From contig NC_085111.1 of assembly GCF_030269925.1 (NCBI RefSeq), positions 7,680,142 through 7,744,141 on the forward strand: a stretch of 64,000 nucleotides of DNA. Reading direction: 5' to 3'. Positions 41,903 to 52,614 of the stretch are shown here, piece after piece; within the stretch, counting starts at the first letter, position 1, and every line of letters begins with the position of its first letter. Below the pieces are notes generated by a model. It searched no databases. It had not been told where the DNA came from and saw only the letters and a program-made list of their open reading frames with translations. The DNA is from Bombyx mori (lineage: Eukaryota; Arthropoda; Insecta; Lepidoptera; Bombycidae). The translations under genes and the position numbers were made by a program.

Positions 41903-44802
41903 CGCACTGCTTGTATTGTGAAAGAGCCACTATAGCGACTAGAGCTGTGTATGGGAGTTTTTAAAAGAAGAGAAGTGGCTTGTCGACTAACTTTGCCGTC
42001 AGGAATCAGATATTCAAAGCGTTCACGGAGATAGATAGGGGCATCAGGATTGTGAAGAATAGAATAGAGAAAAGAGAGAATGTGGCAATCTCGACGTCGC
42101 CTAATTGGCAGCCACCCCAGCTCAGCCCGGAAATCAGACACATGGTCATACTTCCGGAGGCCAAAAATGAAGCGGATGCACAAATTCTGCAGACGTTCGA
42201 GTTTATCTAAAAGCAATTCAGAAGCATCTAGAAAACAGATATCAGCATAATCAAGAAGAGGAAGTAGAAGCGTTTGGGCAAGAGAAATTTTAGTGCGAAG
42301 AGGCAAGAATTTTTGAAGGCGTTTCAGAGACTGAAAGGAGTAAACTGTTTTTCTGCTTACTTCGGAAACGTGATTAATCCACGAGAGGTGACTGTCGATG
42401 TATAGACCTAGATTTTTGACACATTTCGAATACGCTATCGGAACGTTGTCGTAGAGGATGGGCGCTAACGAGTTGTGATCGAGAAGGCCGCACATATACC
42501 TACCACCAACAATGAGAGCTTGCGATTTCGAAGGGTTCACCAAAAGACCAAAGGACTTGGCCCAGTTGTAAATCGCAGAGAGATCCACGTTGATTGCCGA
42601 AATGGCAGCCCCAACGTCAGCAACCCTCGTATGGCGATATAGCTGCAAGTCGTCTGCATAGAGATGGAAGTGGGAAGATAAAGATTGAGAAATTGTGTTT
42701 ATAAACACAGAGAAGAGGAGAGGAGAAAGTACGCCACCCTGTGGAACACCCGCAGTGAGGTCACACCACTCAGAGAAAGACTCTTCATAGCGAACCGACT
42801 GCGAGCGTCCACGGAGGTAAGAATTAAACCACTGAATTACCGAAGACGAGACATTAAGAGAGGATAGGATACCGAGAAGAATGTCAAAATCAACTGAATT
42901 AAAAGCATTGCTGAAGTCCAGTAAAACCAAAATAGTAATTGATTTCAGCTCCATGGCCAAGCGAATATCATCGGTGATTTTCACCAACGCGGTGACAGTG
43001 CTGTGACCTGGACGGACTCCAGATTGATACGGACTCAGTAGGTTATTCGAAGAGAGGTAAAAAGACAGTTGTTTCTGAACAATGCTCTCGAGGACTTTGG
43101 AAAAGATCGGAAGAATAGAGATGGGACGGTAATGGGACAAAGAAGCAGGTTTTGCAGTTTTAGGCAAGGGTAGGACATGAGCCTTTTTCCAAAGTGACGG
43201 AAAGGAACTGGACTCAAGAGAAAAATTTACTATGTGGCAAAGGACAGGACCAAGTTCCTCCATGATAAGTGTGAACATTTGAAGCTGCAGATTATCACAT
43301 CCTACTGCCTTAGTGGAAATGAATTGAAAGGATTTTTTAATATCCCGCTTAGCAATTGGTGTAAAGGAAAAAGAAGTATTTAATGGCTTAGAAAGATTTG
43401 AGAGATGGTTAAGAGTAGAAGATTTGATGGTGGCATCGAGCGTGACTGGAGGCTTGGCAAAATGCGCATTGAGTGCGTCAATATTCGCCATTACAGTATT
43501 CTCCTCAACAGCCTTACCGATACCAAGAGACTTGAGATATCGCCATACTTGTGTAGTATCGAGATTAGTTATGGAATTGTGAATGTGGCGTCTCTTTGCA
43601 TCCCTACACAGGCGACTGCAACGGTTGCGAAGTTTTTTGTAGACTGCCCAGTTTTCCTCAGACGAGTTCTTCCTATACCTCATTTTCGCTTTATTGCGCC
43701 TACTCATAAACAACTTAATTTCATCAGAGAGCCATGGTGCAGGCAAGTGCCTAACCCTGATTCTCTTGAGAGGTGCATGGTTGTTGTAGAGATCTAATAG
43801 TAGGTTGTTAAAGGCAGCAACTTTACTGTCGATGTCATTGCAATTGTAAACAGACGACCAGTCCAGATTACCAGCATCAATCCTCAAACGCTCGAGAGCA
43901 ATATCTTTGAAACTGCGGAGAAGGAGAAATTTAGATTTGCGTCGAGGACAACGAACTTTGTAAGAAAGGTAAATAAGGTCGTGATAAGAGAACGAAGCTG
44001 ATAACTGTCCATGCGTTGAAACTTTGGAAGGGTCAGAGACAATAATGAGATCTAAAAGAGAAGGAGTAGAGTGAGGAGCACGATGAGTCGCCCCCAAGGG
44101 AAGAGGGTGCATGTTTACAGAAGAAACTAGAGAGAGGAATCGTTGAGACCGTGCGTCATCCCTGATCAGGCAAGTGTTGAAGTCTCCAAGGATCAAGACA
44201 TGGTCATATATAGAACATACATTTTCTAACATACTTTCAAAAGATGAGAAATAATCAATGTGACTTGAAGGACTATAAAAAACACCAAGAAGTATCTTGG
44301 TGTGCTGGATAACTACCTCTATAAAGAGGTGCTCAGCAGATTGAGTATATTCGCTTGGTGACTGATCAATGACTGCATGCTTCAGATCAGCACGGAGGTA
44401 GATTGCAACACCACCACATCCGCGACCCGTCCTGTCATTTCGCAAAAGTTTGTATCCGGGGAGTGCATATTGCGAGGATGGGAGTGAAGGCTTAAGAAAA
44501 GTCTCAGAGATAAGCACAGCGTGAACATGGTCTGAGTCAAAGGAAGATAACAGATCAGGAAAATGTGCGTGAACACTTTGAGCATTGATGTGAACGACGT
44601 TGAAACATTTAGAAGAAGACGAAAGGGAATAAGCAAGTTGATCGCGTAGATGAGTGGAATCATCATTATCAAACGCACTAGCAAAGCTTCTATCAGAAGA
44701 AACAGAAGAAGAACATGACAAAAAATTATCATCAGTGTCACTGTACATGAAATGCTTTAAATGAGTAATAAAAATCAATAATACCAATAAAATAATAAAC
44801 AA
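41903..44802 (-). CDS. Endonuclease/reverse transcriptase ORF of the interrupted LINE (main part)
   Basis: Endonuclease motifs: HINAQSVHAHF, ISETFLKPSLP, GDFNTCLIRDDAR and LDLIIVSDP. Reverse transcriptase motifs: YRPISILPIFSKVLE, QSGVRPGHST, LDFSNAFNSVDF, TAGVPQGGVLSPLLF and YADDLQLY, then NPSKSQALIVGG. There is no stop or frameshift over about 960 residues. The natural frame is cut at 41903 by the inserted LINE; the apparent last residues beyond that point are read from the insert. The remaining C-terminus lies at 39942-40044. Confidence 0.88.
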
Positions 44803-44962
44803 AGACTAACGAAAACAAAAAAAATAAAAACTACACCTAAAATCCTTAATAACTACTAAAAATACAAAATATAATATTATCAAACTAACCTCCAAGAACA
44901 ACAAATTAAAAACAATTATTTTAAATCATCAGTGATTTGGTATACCTACAACTAAAATTGAT

Positions 44963-45065
44963 GGCCAAAAGCCATCCTTCAAACCGAAACGCATTACTGC
45001 TTCACGGCAGAAATAGGCGGGGTGGTAGTACCCGCGCGGACTCACAATAGGTCCTACGACCAGTA
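44963..45065 (-). mobile_element. Bm1 SINE, second half, split by LINE insertion
   Basis: The sequence resumes with CATCCTTCAAACCGAAACGC, then CTTCACGGCAGAAATAGGC and the conserved AGGTCCTACGACCAGTA. It continues the copy that stops at 39650, so the LINE landed in the middle of a Bm1. Confidence 0.8.
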
Positions 45066-45103
45066 AATTAGTTAGTTAGTTAGGTTAGTAAGTGTATGTA
45101 TTT

Positions 45104-45549
45104 TTTTTTTTATTGAAAGATTACTGGTTGCCCGGGGGCCTTTCCAGCTTCACCAGAACAGGTGGGCGAGCAAAGGCTCAGCCAGGAGGGGTGGGATTTG
45201 CTAAGAACTGCCCGAGCGCCTCCGAAGGAGACCTAACAACTCAAGAGAAATTGCTTCACGAATGAATCTACTACCGGATCGGAATCGCGACCCACTGAGA
45301 AGATCCGGCGAGAAACTCAGCGGGCTGATGCATGGGTTAGGTTGCACGTCGACCTCTTTGTCGAGTTCGACGAGTACGGTTACCGGGGTTCCTCAGCCTG
45401 CTCCCTAGTGTTAGAGCTGAAGGTATCTAATGCAAGAGTTATTGGATCTGATAGATCCGTAAGGACGTGTCTTGGGCGACGACGGTGACTTGCTCCTGCA
45501 TGATCAGGATTCGGGGAGTAATCAGCGGCGGCAACGATAAGGCAATTAT
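45104..45549 (-). mobile_element. Short 5'-truncated BMC1-type LINE copy with 11-bp target duplication
   Basis: On the minus strand it holds the last part of the RT C-terminus (SPNPDHAGASHRRRPRHVL) and the 3' UTR found at 40123-40350, with a short A tail. It is flanked by TGTATGTATTT at 45093-45103 and 45550-45560, a clean target-site duplication. Confidence 0.82.
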
Positions 45550-45563
45550 TGTATGTATTTAAC

Positions 45564-45676
45564 GGTAGGCAGCGGCTTGGCTCTGCCCCTGGCATTACTG
45601 AAGTCCATGGGCGACGGTAGCCACACACCATAGGTGGGTCGTATGCTCGTCTGCATGCACGGGCAATAAAAAAATA
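45564..45676 (+). mobile_element. SINE 3' end, second family
   Basis: GGTAGGCAGCGGCTTGGCTC, AGTCCATGGGCGACGGTAGC, GGGTCGTATGCTCGTCTGC, then GGGCAATAAAAAAATA. The short BMC1-type LINE at 45104 landed directly at its 5' edge. Confidence 0.75.
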
Positions 45677-46089
45677 TAATTAAAACATTTTTAGGCTTTT
45701 AGATTGATTTTGTAATATTGACATTTTAAATACTAGGTATATGTAAAAGCGACCGTAAACCGGAACGCCACAGTGCTCAACCTAGGAGGAAAAGTTACCA
45801 AATTAAAAAAAAAACACAAAAAACATATTTTGAGGTATTTAATACTAGCTGTCGTTTTCCTGTTAATACATCTCTCTATAATTTTTAGGGTGATCGTCTC
45901 GTAAGTCTGTGAATACCCTATTTCTATTTTCTTTTTCGGAAAACTTTTTTCGAATTTTAAAAATATTTTAGAACATATACCGTCTGGGCACAAATGCATT
46001 TACAGTAATAATCAATTATATTGCGTTTGTAATTAAAATCTCCCAATACTATTTTATTGTGAAAATTATTTGTTTACTCATTTTAATGC

Positions 46090-46300
46090 AAATTTTAAAA
46101 TGAAGTAGGGTGATAAAAAGAATCGTATTCCTCCGACGCATTTTTGAAACTCTTTACCCGTTTGTTACTCGTCGAATGTTTGTGTACGGGACTGTTGATA
46201 GTTATAGTGACAGAAAACGATCTGGCCGTATATGAGAAAAAGTTTTCCTTCTAAAAACATCTACAGAAAAACTAATATTAGACAAATCAAAAGTATTTTA
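46090..46300 (+). pseudogene. Decayed maT-type transposase fragment (N-terminal region)
   Basis: The sequence follows the N-terminal third of the transposase at 23305: an ATG-like start with a stop two codons later (46098), then AATGTTTGTGTACGGG and GACAGAAAACGATCTGGCCG. It is shortened and full of stops. No terminal repeats were seen. Confidence 0.6.
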
Positions 46301-46716
46301 CAACAACAATAATGTATAACTAAATTCATTGAAATCAATTGTTCATCTCATGTAAGTTGAAAGAAGTTAAATTGACAGCGAAAATTCAGTATCAATTTGG
46401 AAATAGAAAAAGGCTTTTTCAAATTAAAAGTAGCTATCAAAGCTGTATTTTTTATTTCCGTATGGGCAGACCGGGTCAAAGCTGCCTTATGTTACGTGCT
46501 ACCTAATTCCATACACATCACAAAGCGATTGAAAGTAGTTCAAAACTAGTCGATGTAATTACGTCCATGTTTGCATAAGAACTCAATCGTCAGATCGTTT
46601 CAGACTTCCCCCCCCCCCTACTAAGTTGAAACTTGAGTACGAGAGCTCCATTTCATTTTCAAAGACGTGAATGACCCGTTACGCAATGAATTGCTTGATG
46701 TAATAATTATTTATAA

Positions 46717-47008
46717 CTAGTTAACCCGGCAGACTTCATAATGCCTCAATCGAGAAATAAAAGACCTAAGCTTTTGTAAAATAAACTTAAAACAAACAAA
46801 AGGAATTCGTCCGACGCCGACGGGGGGACATCAAAGGAAAAACAAAATTGTTATTTTTATTTATTCCGAGGATTTTCATATTTATCTACCTTTTAAACTT
46901 TCTCTGGACTTCCACAAATAATTCAAGACCAAAATTAGCCAAATCGGTCCAGCCGTTCTCGAGATTTAGCGAGACTAACGAACAGCAATTCATTTTTATA
47001 TATATAGA
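46717..47008 (-). mobile_element. Helitron-like non-autonomous element (family 1)
   Basis: On the minus strand it runs from A|TCTATATATATAAAAATG, through GTTAGTCTCGCTAA and GGCTGGACCGATTTGGC, to the CTAG end at 46717. It shares most of its length with the copy at 5653. Confidence 0.52.
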
Positions 47009-47982
47009 TAGAAACTAACTTATAAAATATACATTTTGCATATCTAATTAAGTTTAAAAGACCACCACAGTAATAATCGATATTTAGTGTATTCTGACAA
47101 ATTAAATCTGCAAAAATTCCTTAGTTAAGTTTAAATATATGACAAGTTATCATTAAATATATTTTCTACTGAGGACTACTAAATCGTTATTTGCTCTTTA
47201 TTTCTTGTAATTCTTTGTATAGATGGGAGGTTAGTTCAAATGGCTCCTGCTTTCGTATTTAATGAAAAGCTCATGAAAAGCACAAAGCGAGCGTCGCTTC
47301 AATAATAAATCCTTTGTTATAAAAACTTTTCGACATGGTATTTGTTTCCGATAGAGCAAAATCTCAAAAACTTTTTATTAGTCAAAATTGCGGCAACTCT
47401 GATTATTTACTTCCAAACAAGTCTACTATTGCGATAAACATAAAAATTCACTTTAGTAAAAAGCAAATAGACATAAACCTTGATTGAAAGATGATATTGT
47501 TGTTTTCCGATCTCTTTTCAAAGCACTTATGTTTTATGATTTTTAAAGATATTGCTAATAATATCTATTACAGGAATAACAGTTCAACATGAATAACACG
47601 TAGGTGGAATGAAAACAAAGCAAAAATTTGTATGAGGAATGAAATATGTTGACACACAGCTGTTAGAAGAAACTTGACAATAAGGATACAGAGTACAAGG
47701 GCACTACTTATTTCATGTTGAAATCTCTTCCAGTAGGCCCGCAAAAGGAAAGAAGAATTAGGAACACAAACCTAGTGCATACAGTAAACATTACATATAA
47801 TAATATATACATATAAATACACACACACATACACACATATAACTAGTCAGGTCATAAGTATTGTCACACAGTAAAAACTTTTCTTTTAGAATGCTGGCCA
47901 CAAAAAAGTTTATTGAATTCGAATTTCGAATTGTTCATGAAAATAAAAATGTATACTTTTAGAATTTTACTCATTCTTAAAT

Positions 47983-48797
47983 ATGGAGTGGACGCTTAAA
48001 GAAGACCGTGTTGCAGTTATTGCATTGCATCGTTGCGGTTACGCGCCAATTCAAATTTTTAACATACTGAAAAATTTGAATATAACCAAAAGATTCGTTT
48101 ATCGTACCATCAAACGATACAATGAAGACTCTAGTGTAAAAGTAGTAAAAATTCTCTATTAATTTCTCTAGTAAAAATTTTTACCGTAGAAGAGAGCTAC
48201 AACAAACAAAATGATAAGGTGTACGCACACAGTAGTGAAGAAGCGAGCAACCGTATTCTGCGTGTCCAACGAGGTCATTTTCCATCCTCGCTCATGGTAT
48301 GGTTGGGAGTTTCTTATTGGGGCTTAACAGAGGTACATTTTTGTGAGAAAGATGTAAAAACTAATGCAGTTGTGTATCAAAATACAGTCCTGACGAACCT
48401 TGTGGAACCTGTTTCTCATACCATGTTCAATAACAGGCACTGAGTATTCCAACAAGATTCGGCGCCAGCTCATAGGAGCTGGCGCCGAATCGATCGACCG
48501 AATCGAATAGCGAAGAGCACACAAGACTGGCTGGCAGCGCGTGAAATCGACTTCATCCAGCACGAAGACTGGCCCTCCTCCAGTCCAGATTTGAATCCGT
48601 TAGATTACAAGATATGGCAACACTTGGAGGAAAAGGCGTGCTCAAAGCCTCATCCCAATTTGGAGTCACTCAAGACATCCTTGATTAAGGCAGCCGCCGA
48701 TATTGACATGGACCTCGTTCGTGCTGCGATAGACGACTGGTCGCGCAGATTGAAGGCCTGTATTCAAAATCACGGAGTAATTTTGAATAAACTTTAG
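47983..48797 (+). pseudogene. maT-type transposase with deletion and palindromic insertion
   Basis: It starts MEWTLKEDRVAVIALHRCG. The frame is lost after NEDSS (about 48150) by a deletion that removes the middle N-terminal half. It resumes at 48187 (NKQNDKVYAHSSEEAS) and is broken again at 48456-48500, where a palindrome interrupts QQDSAPAH. The end is open from about 48500 (TQDWLAAREIDF, SSSPDLNPLDYKIW) to the stop TAG at 48795-48797. The 37-residue spacing of the maT family is kept once the extra bases are discounted. Confidence 0.82.
48456..48491. repeat. Perfect 16-bp inverted repeat with 4-base loop
   Basis: The arm GATTCGGCGCCAGCTC (48456-48471), the loop ATAG, and the exact reverse complement at 48476-48491. 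It sits in the transposase gene at the codons for the second catalytic Asp, where the related copy has no palindrome. Confidence 0.92.
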
Positions 48798-49069
48798 TAT
48801 CTTAAGAATCTATGTTTTGTTAAGTTCATTTTGGTATATGAATGGTTACATAATAAATAAACTTGTTTCAATTATTTTACATTAAACATGTGACAGAATT
48901 TATGACCTGACTAGGTATATATACATATATACATATACTACTTTATATTATAATACATTATACAAATATATATACTTTTATTTAATATGGTAAGGATAAA
49001 TAGTGTTCTTCTTGTTTAATTTTATGTGAGAAATTAGTCGATAATTTAGTTATTTTCTCTTTTTTAGTA

Positions 49070-49262
49070 ATGAACTCACGGCTCATCTGGTATCAAATGG
49101 TTACCGGAGCCCATGACGTAACGAAGTGAATTTCACCTGGAGACTTGAGGTCGAGGTCTCACTTTTATTGTATAACGGCTGCCTCATCCTTAAAATCGGA
49201 ACGCTTAGCGGCAAAAATAGGTAAGGTGGTGTTATCCACTCTTGCGATTTTATGATACTTCA
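49070..49262 (-). mobile_element. Old Bm1-like SINE fragment
   Basis: TGAACTCACGGCTCATCTGG, GTATAACGGCTGCCTCATCC and GCAAAAATAGGTAAGGTGG follow the reverse Bm1 body with heavy divergence. Confidence 0.55.
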
Positions 49263-49790
49263 TCATTACAAAATATATATTTTTAAAAAGAAAAAATCTA
49301 TTGTTTTCTAGCTTATTTTTTTGTACTTATTTTTGTATCTTTACAACTTCATGATCGAAAACTAGAGCGTATTCGAATAGCCGTTGTGTTGGGAGAGAAA
49401 AATGAAATCGACACCCATTAGATCGAGATGGTGTCATCGTTTTTTGGAGACTATCCACCAAAATCCTGTGTCGCTGTGAACTCCGATCACCTTAAAAGAT
49501 ATTAATATAACATTCGCTCACAGCATTAGAATTGATTGATTTATCTCAATTTGTACTGAACTCTTCTAAAGAATTGAAATCTCGATAGAATACGTTAGTT
49601 AACAACAATCCCCACGTACAAATACCTACATTGTTTATTTTTTGATACAAAACGAAATTTCACTTAAAGCTATTTTCGATTTTGTTTATATGATTTAATT
49701 CAATTTATTTAAAACATATTTGTTGGATGGTTAAATTTGATGGGATTGGGTTCTGTAGGTGAGGGGCCATTTGAAAAACACTCTACGTCA

Positions 49791-50983
49791 TCTATACTAA
49801 TTTTATATATAAAGAGGAAAGATTTGTTTGTTTGTATTGAATAGGCTCCGAAACTACTGAATCGATTTGAAAAATTCTTTCACTGTTTGGAAGCTACACT
49901 ATTCCCGAGTGACATAGGCTATGATCCTTTTTGTTGAATGTTAACAAATGCGGACACGGCTCGTTTAGTTTACTTTAGTTACTTCCACAGTGTCATGTCC
50001 TATGGCATTTTGCTATGGGGCAATGCGGCCGATGTAGAAATGATATTTATTCTGCAGAAAAGAGCTATACGTGCTATTTATAACATGCACTCAAGGGAAT
50101 CCCTGAGGGAAAAATTTAAAGAAATTAAAGTTCTCACTATGCCATCCCAGTACATCTTTAAAAATTTGATGTATGTTCGTAAACATATTGAGGAGTTTCC
50201 TAAAATGTCGGACATACATAATAGAAATACTAGGAACAAACACAAGCTTGTTGTGCCGATGAGTAGGTTACATAAGATACGAAATTCATTCGGGTGTTTG
50301 TCTGTGCGCCTGTACAACAAAATCCCACAAGATGTTCAGAACCTACATATACATAGTTTTAAGAAAACGATTAAAGAACATCTGTGCAATAAAGCTTACT
50401 ATAAAGTCAATGATTATCTAGAAGATTGCACAAAGTGGGAATGAGTTGCTCGCTCCGGGCATTTCAATATTGTAATAATTGTTATGTTATTATACTCATG
50501 TAAAAATGAACATTTAAAAAAAACCTAATATTAAAAAAATAATCAAATATTTAAAAAAAAAAAAAAACATTCCCGCTGAGTTTCTTGCCAATTCTTCTCA
50601 GGACGGAGGCTAGTTCTTGTGAATTGGCGGTAGTTCTTTTGACGTTCAACAAGTATGTACTTTCATTTATGTTGGATAAAAATTTTTTGAATTTGAATTT
50701 GAATTTGAAAAAAATAGGGATCCTTACTAAAACTCCAATAATGTAACCCAAGGTGTAAAAAATTACCTAAAATATTCTTTACATCGCGTGCCCTGCGAAA
50801 ACTATTGATGATATAATAAAATAATGTACTACGACTTTTTATTTCCAAAAATGTCGCGACAGCATATGTCTACTATTTTAGTTATGTCGCAATAAGTGTT
50901 CTTTTATTTAAAAAAATAAAACAACGTCAAATATCGTTGAAATTTTTGTTAAAGACCCGAGCTGTGCCGGAGCGGGCCGCTAG
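49791..50983 (+). mobile_element. Helitron-like element interrupted by a LINE 3' end
   Basis: The left end begins A|TCTATACTAA and continues AGGCTCCGAAACTACTG, the lepidopteran Helitron-type 5' region. The right end is GCGGGCCGCTAG|T at 50983. Insertion between A and T and the CTAG terminus are standard Helitron features. No Rep/helicase gene is present, so it is non-autonomous. The middle (about 49936-50725) is a LINE fragment. Confidence 0.55.
49938..50444 (+). pseudogene. LINE reverse-transcriptase C-terminus (Jockey/CR1 group)
   Basis: The protein of 168 residues has TARLVYFSYFHSVMSYGILLWG and QKRAIRAIYNM, the usual C-terminal region of insect LINE RTs, ending at TGA 50442-50444. The 3' UTR ends in repeated GAATTT (about 50690-50712) and an A run. 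It is a 5'-truncated copy without catalytic motifs. Confidence 0.8.
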
Positions 50984-51508
50984 TAGTTAATATAATTATA
51001 TTGCAAACACTTTGCTATTACAATATTTTATTTTTATAAAACCCTAAGATGTTGCACTATCCATGTCTACATGAGAAGTCTTTGTCATGACTGAAGAGAA
51101 GAAAATCATCTGTTTTAAACATTTAAATAAGCATTCCAATATTCGAAAACTCTTATTTCACTTGTGACAAGCGTTGCCTGCCATTACTTACACATACAAA
51201 CTCCAACAATATTCATAAAAATCTTTTAGATTAGAAAATGAAGTGTAATTTCCAAGCCATTACTGTATCTCTACTTTAAGTTGGAATAATCGCTGTGGTT
51301 TACCTGTTTGGCACAACTTGTCTTGCAAACATTGTATGATGTAAAAACATTAGCTGTTTACTCACTAAGCTGAATGATGTTTATTTTAAAGTTCACTAAC
51401 AGAAGGGCTTACTGATGCCAAGAAATGTAGTGAGGCCCGTGGGTATTTTTAGGAGTAAACGCATTAATTTTGAAGTTTGAAGTTATCCAATTCCTATTTT
51501 ATATTAAA

Positions 51509-51725
51509 CTAGCGACCCGCCCTCGCTTCGCATCGGAAACATTAAAACACACATGAAACAAAAAAAAAACAAATAAAAAAATAAATAAAAAAAGTAGCCT
51601 ATGTTCATCAGGGACAATGTCGGCTTCTAATGGAAAAATAATTTTTCAAATCGGTCCAGTAGTTTCGGAGCCTATTCGAAACAAACAAACAAACAAATCT
51701 TTCCTCTTTATAATATTAGTATAGA
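51509..51725 (-). mobile_element. Helitron-like non-autonomous element (family 3)
   Basis: On the minus strand: A|TCTATACTAATATTATAAAG, TTTCGAATAGGCTCCGAAAC, and the end GGCGGGTCGCTAG|T. Its first 100 bases match the left part of the element at 49791. Confidence 0.58.
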
Positions 51726-52367
51726 TGAACCTTGTACATCAATAATAAGCGAAATAACCTGAGTGCATATCACAATATACGTACATATATATACCCGATT
51801 TAAATAAAACACCGACTTTAAAGTCAGTTATTTTGAATTAAGCATTTTTGTATACATTGCACTTACGTTGTTTTTTCTAAAAACACTTTTACAGTAAATG
51901 ATATTTGAAGTAGACACATATTGTAATTGTTATTTTTCAAAACTAATTATAAAGCTGCTATTTTTCAACTTTCAAGTACTTATGTAAGTGATTCTCGATT
52001 CATTTTTACAGACTATCATTTCAAGAAAGCGCCTATCTCTAATAACCTTACGACATTCATTCGATTGAATTTTTTATGGGTACTTCGGAAATTCAAACAT
52101 TTAAAAAAATATTTACATTAAAAAAGAATTTTAATGTAAAAGCAATCAATTGTTTAAATTTGTTTTATTACTGCTACGTTCTATTGCTTCGCGTGTCCTA
52201 TGTAAGGGGTTCTACGGATCATTTGGCGTGCGAGTAGGTATATGACTATTTGGAAATACCACTTTTACTGAACTTGCAATTTCGCGCTCTTTATTCACCG
52301 TTGATTTTTGTTTATCATAGTACCAATAATTATGATCTTTCATATGTTTTATTTGAATAAAAAAACT

Positions 52368-52612
52368 TTTTTTTATTGCTTATGTGGGTGGACGAGCTCG
52401 CAGCCCACCCGGTGTTATGTGGTTACTGGAGCCCATAGACATCTACGACGTAAATGCGCCACCCAGCTTGAAACATAAATTCTAAGGTCTCAAGTATAGT
52501 TACAACGGCTTCCCCACCTTTCGAACCGAAACGCATTACCGCTTCACGGCAGAAATAGCCCGAGTGGTGTTACCTACCTGTGCGGACTCACAAGAGGTCC
52601 TACCACCAGTAA
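52368..52612 (-). mobile_element. Bm1 SINE (body)
   Basis: Reverse orientation: TTTTTTTTATTGCTTATGTG through GGTCCTACCACCAGTA. The tRNA-like head is absent. It lies between the Helitron-like element at 51509 and the carbonic anhydrase gene. Confidence 0.87.
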
Positions 52613-52614
52613 AA

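Larger units (their letters stand above)
39651..44962 (-). mobile_element. LINE of the CR1/Jockey group, interrupted by a second LINE and inserted in a Bm1 SINE
   Basis: On the minus strand it carries a short 5' segment (44803-44962), an endonuclease/RT ORF (44802 to 41903, continuing at 40044-39942), and a 3' UTR ending in an A-rich tail near 39651. Positions 40045-41902 are a later insertion. Both outer flanks are halves of one Bm1 SINE (39520-39650 and 44963-45065). No ORF1 is present, so it is either 5'-truncated or a one-ORF element. No clear target-site duplication was seen. Confidence 0.8.
47842..48915 (+). mobile_element. maT-type (DD37D) element with internal deletion
   Basis: It is 1074 bp between TA dinucleotides (47840-47841 and 48916-48917). 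The terminal inverted repeats begin ACTAGTCAGGTCATAA on the left and, read inward, CCTAGTCAGGTCATAA on the right, and stay similar for about 26 bases. It is about 220 bp shorter than the related copy at 23159. Confidence 0.85.

Noticed and set aside
42685..43797. Plus-strand open frames of 60-130 codons
   Set aside because: They are antisense shadows of the LINE reverse transcriptase on the minus strand.
47820..47841. CA-rich repeat that could be a CRISPR or satellite unit
   Set aside because: It is a simple dinucleotide tract at the edge of the maT element, without spacers or a longer unit.
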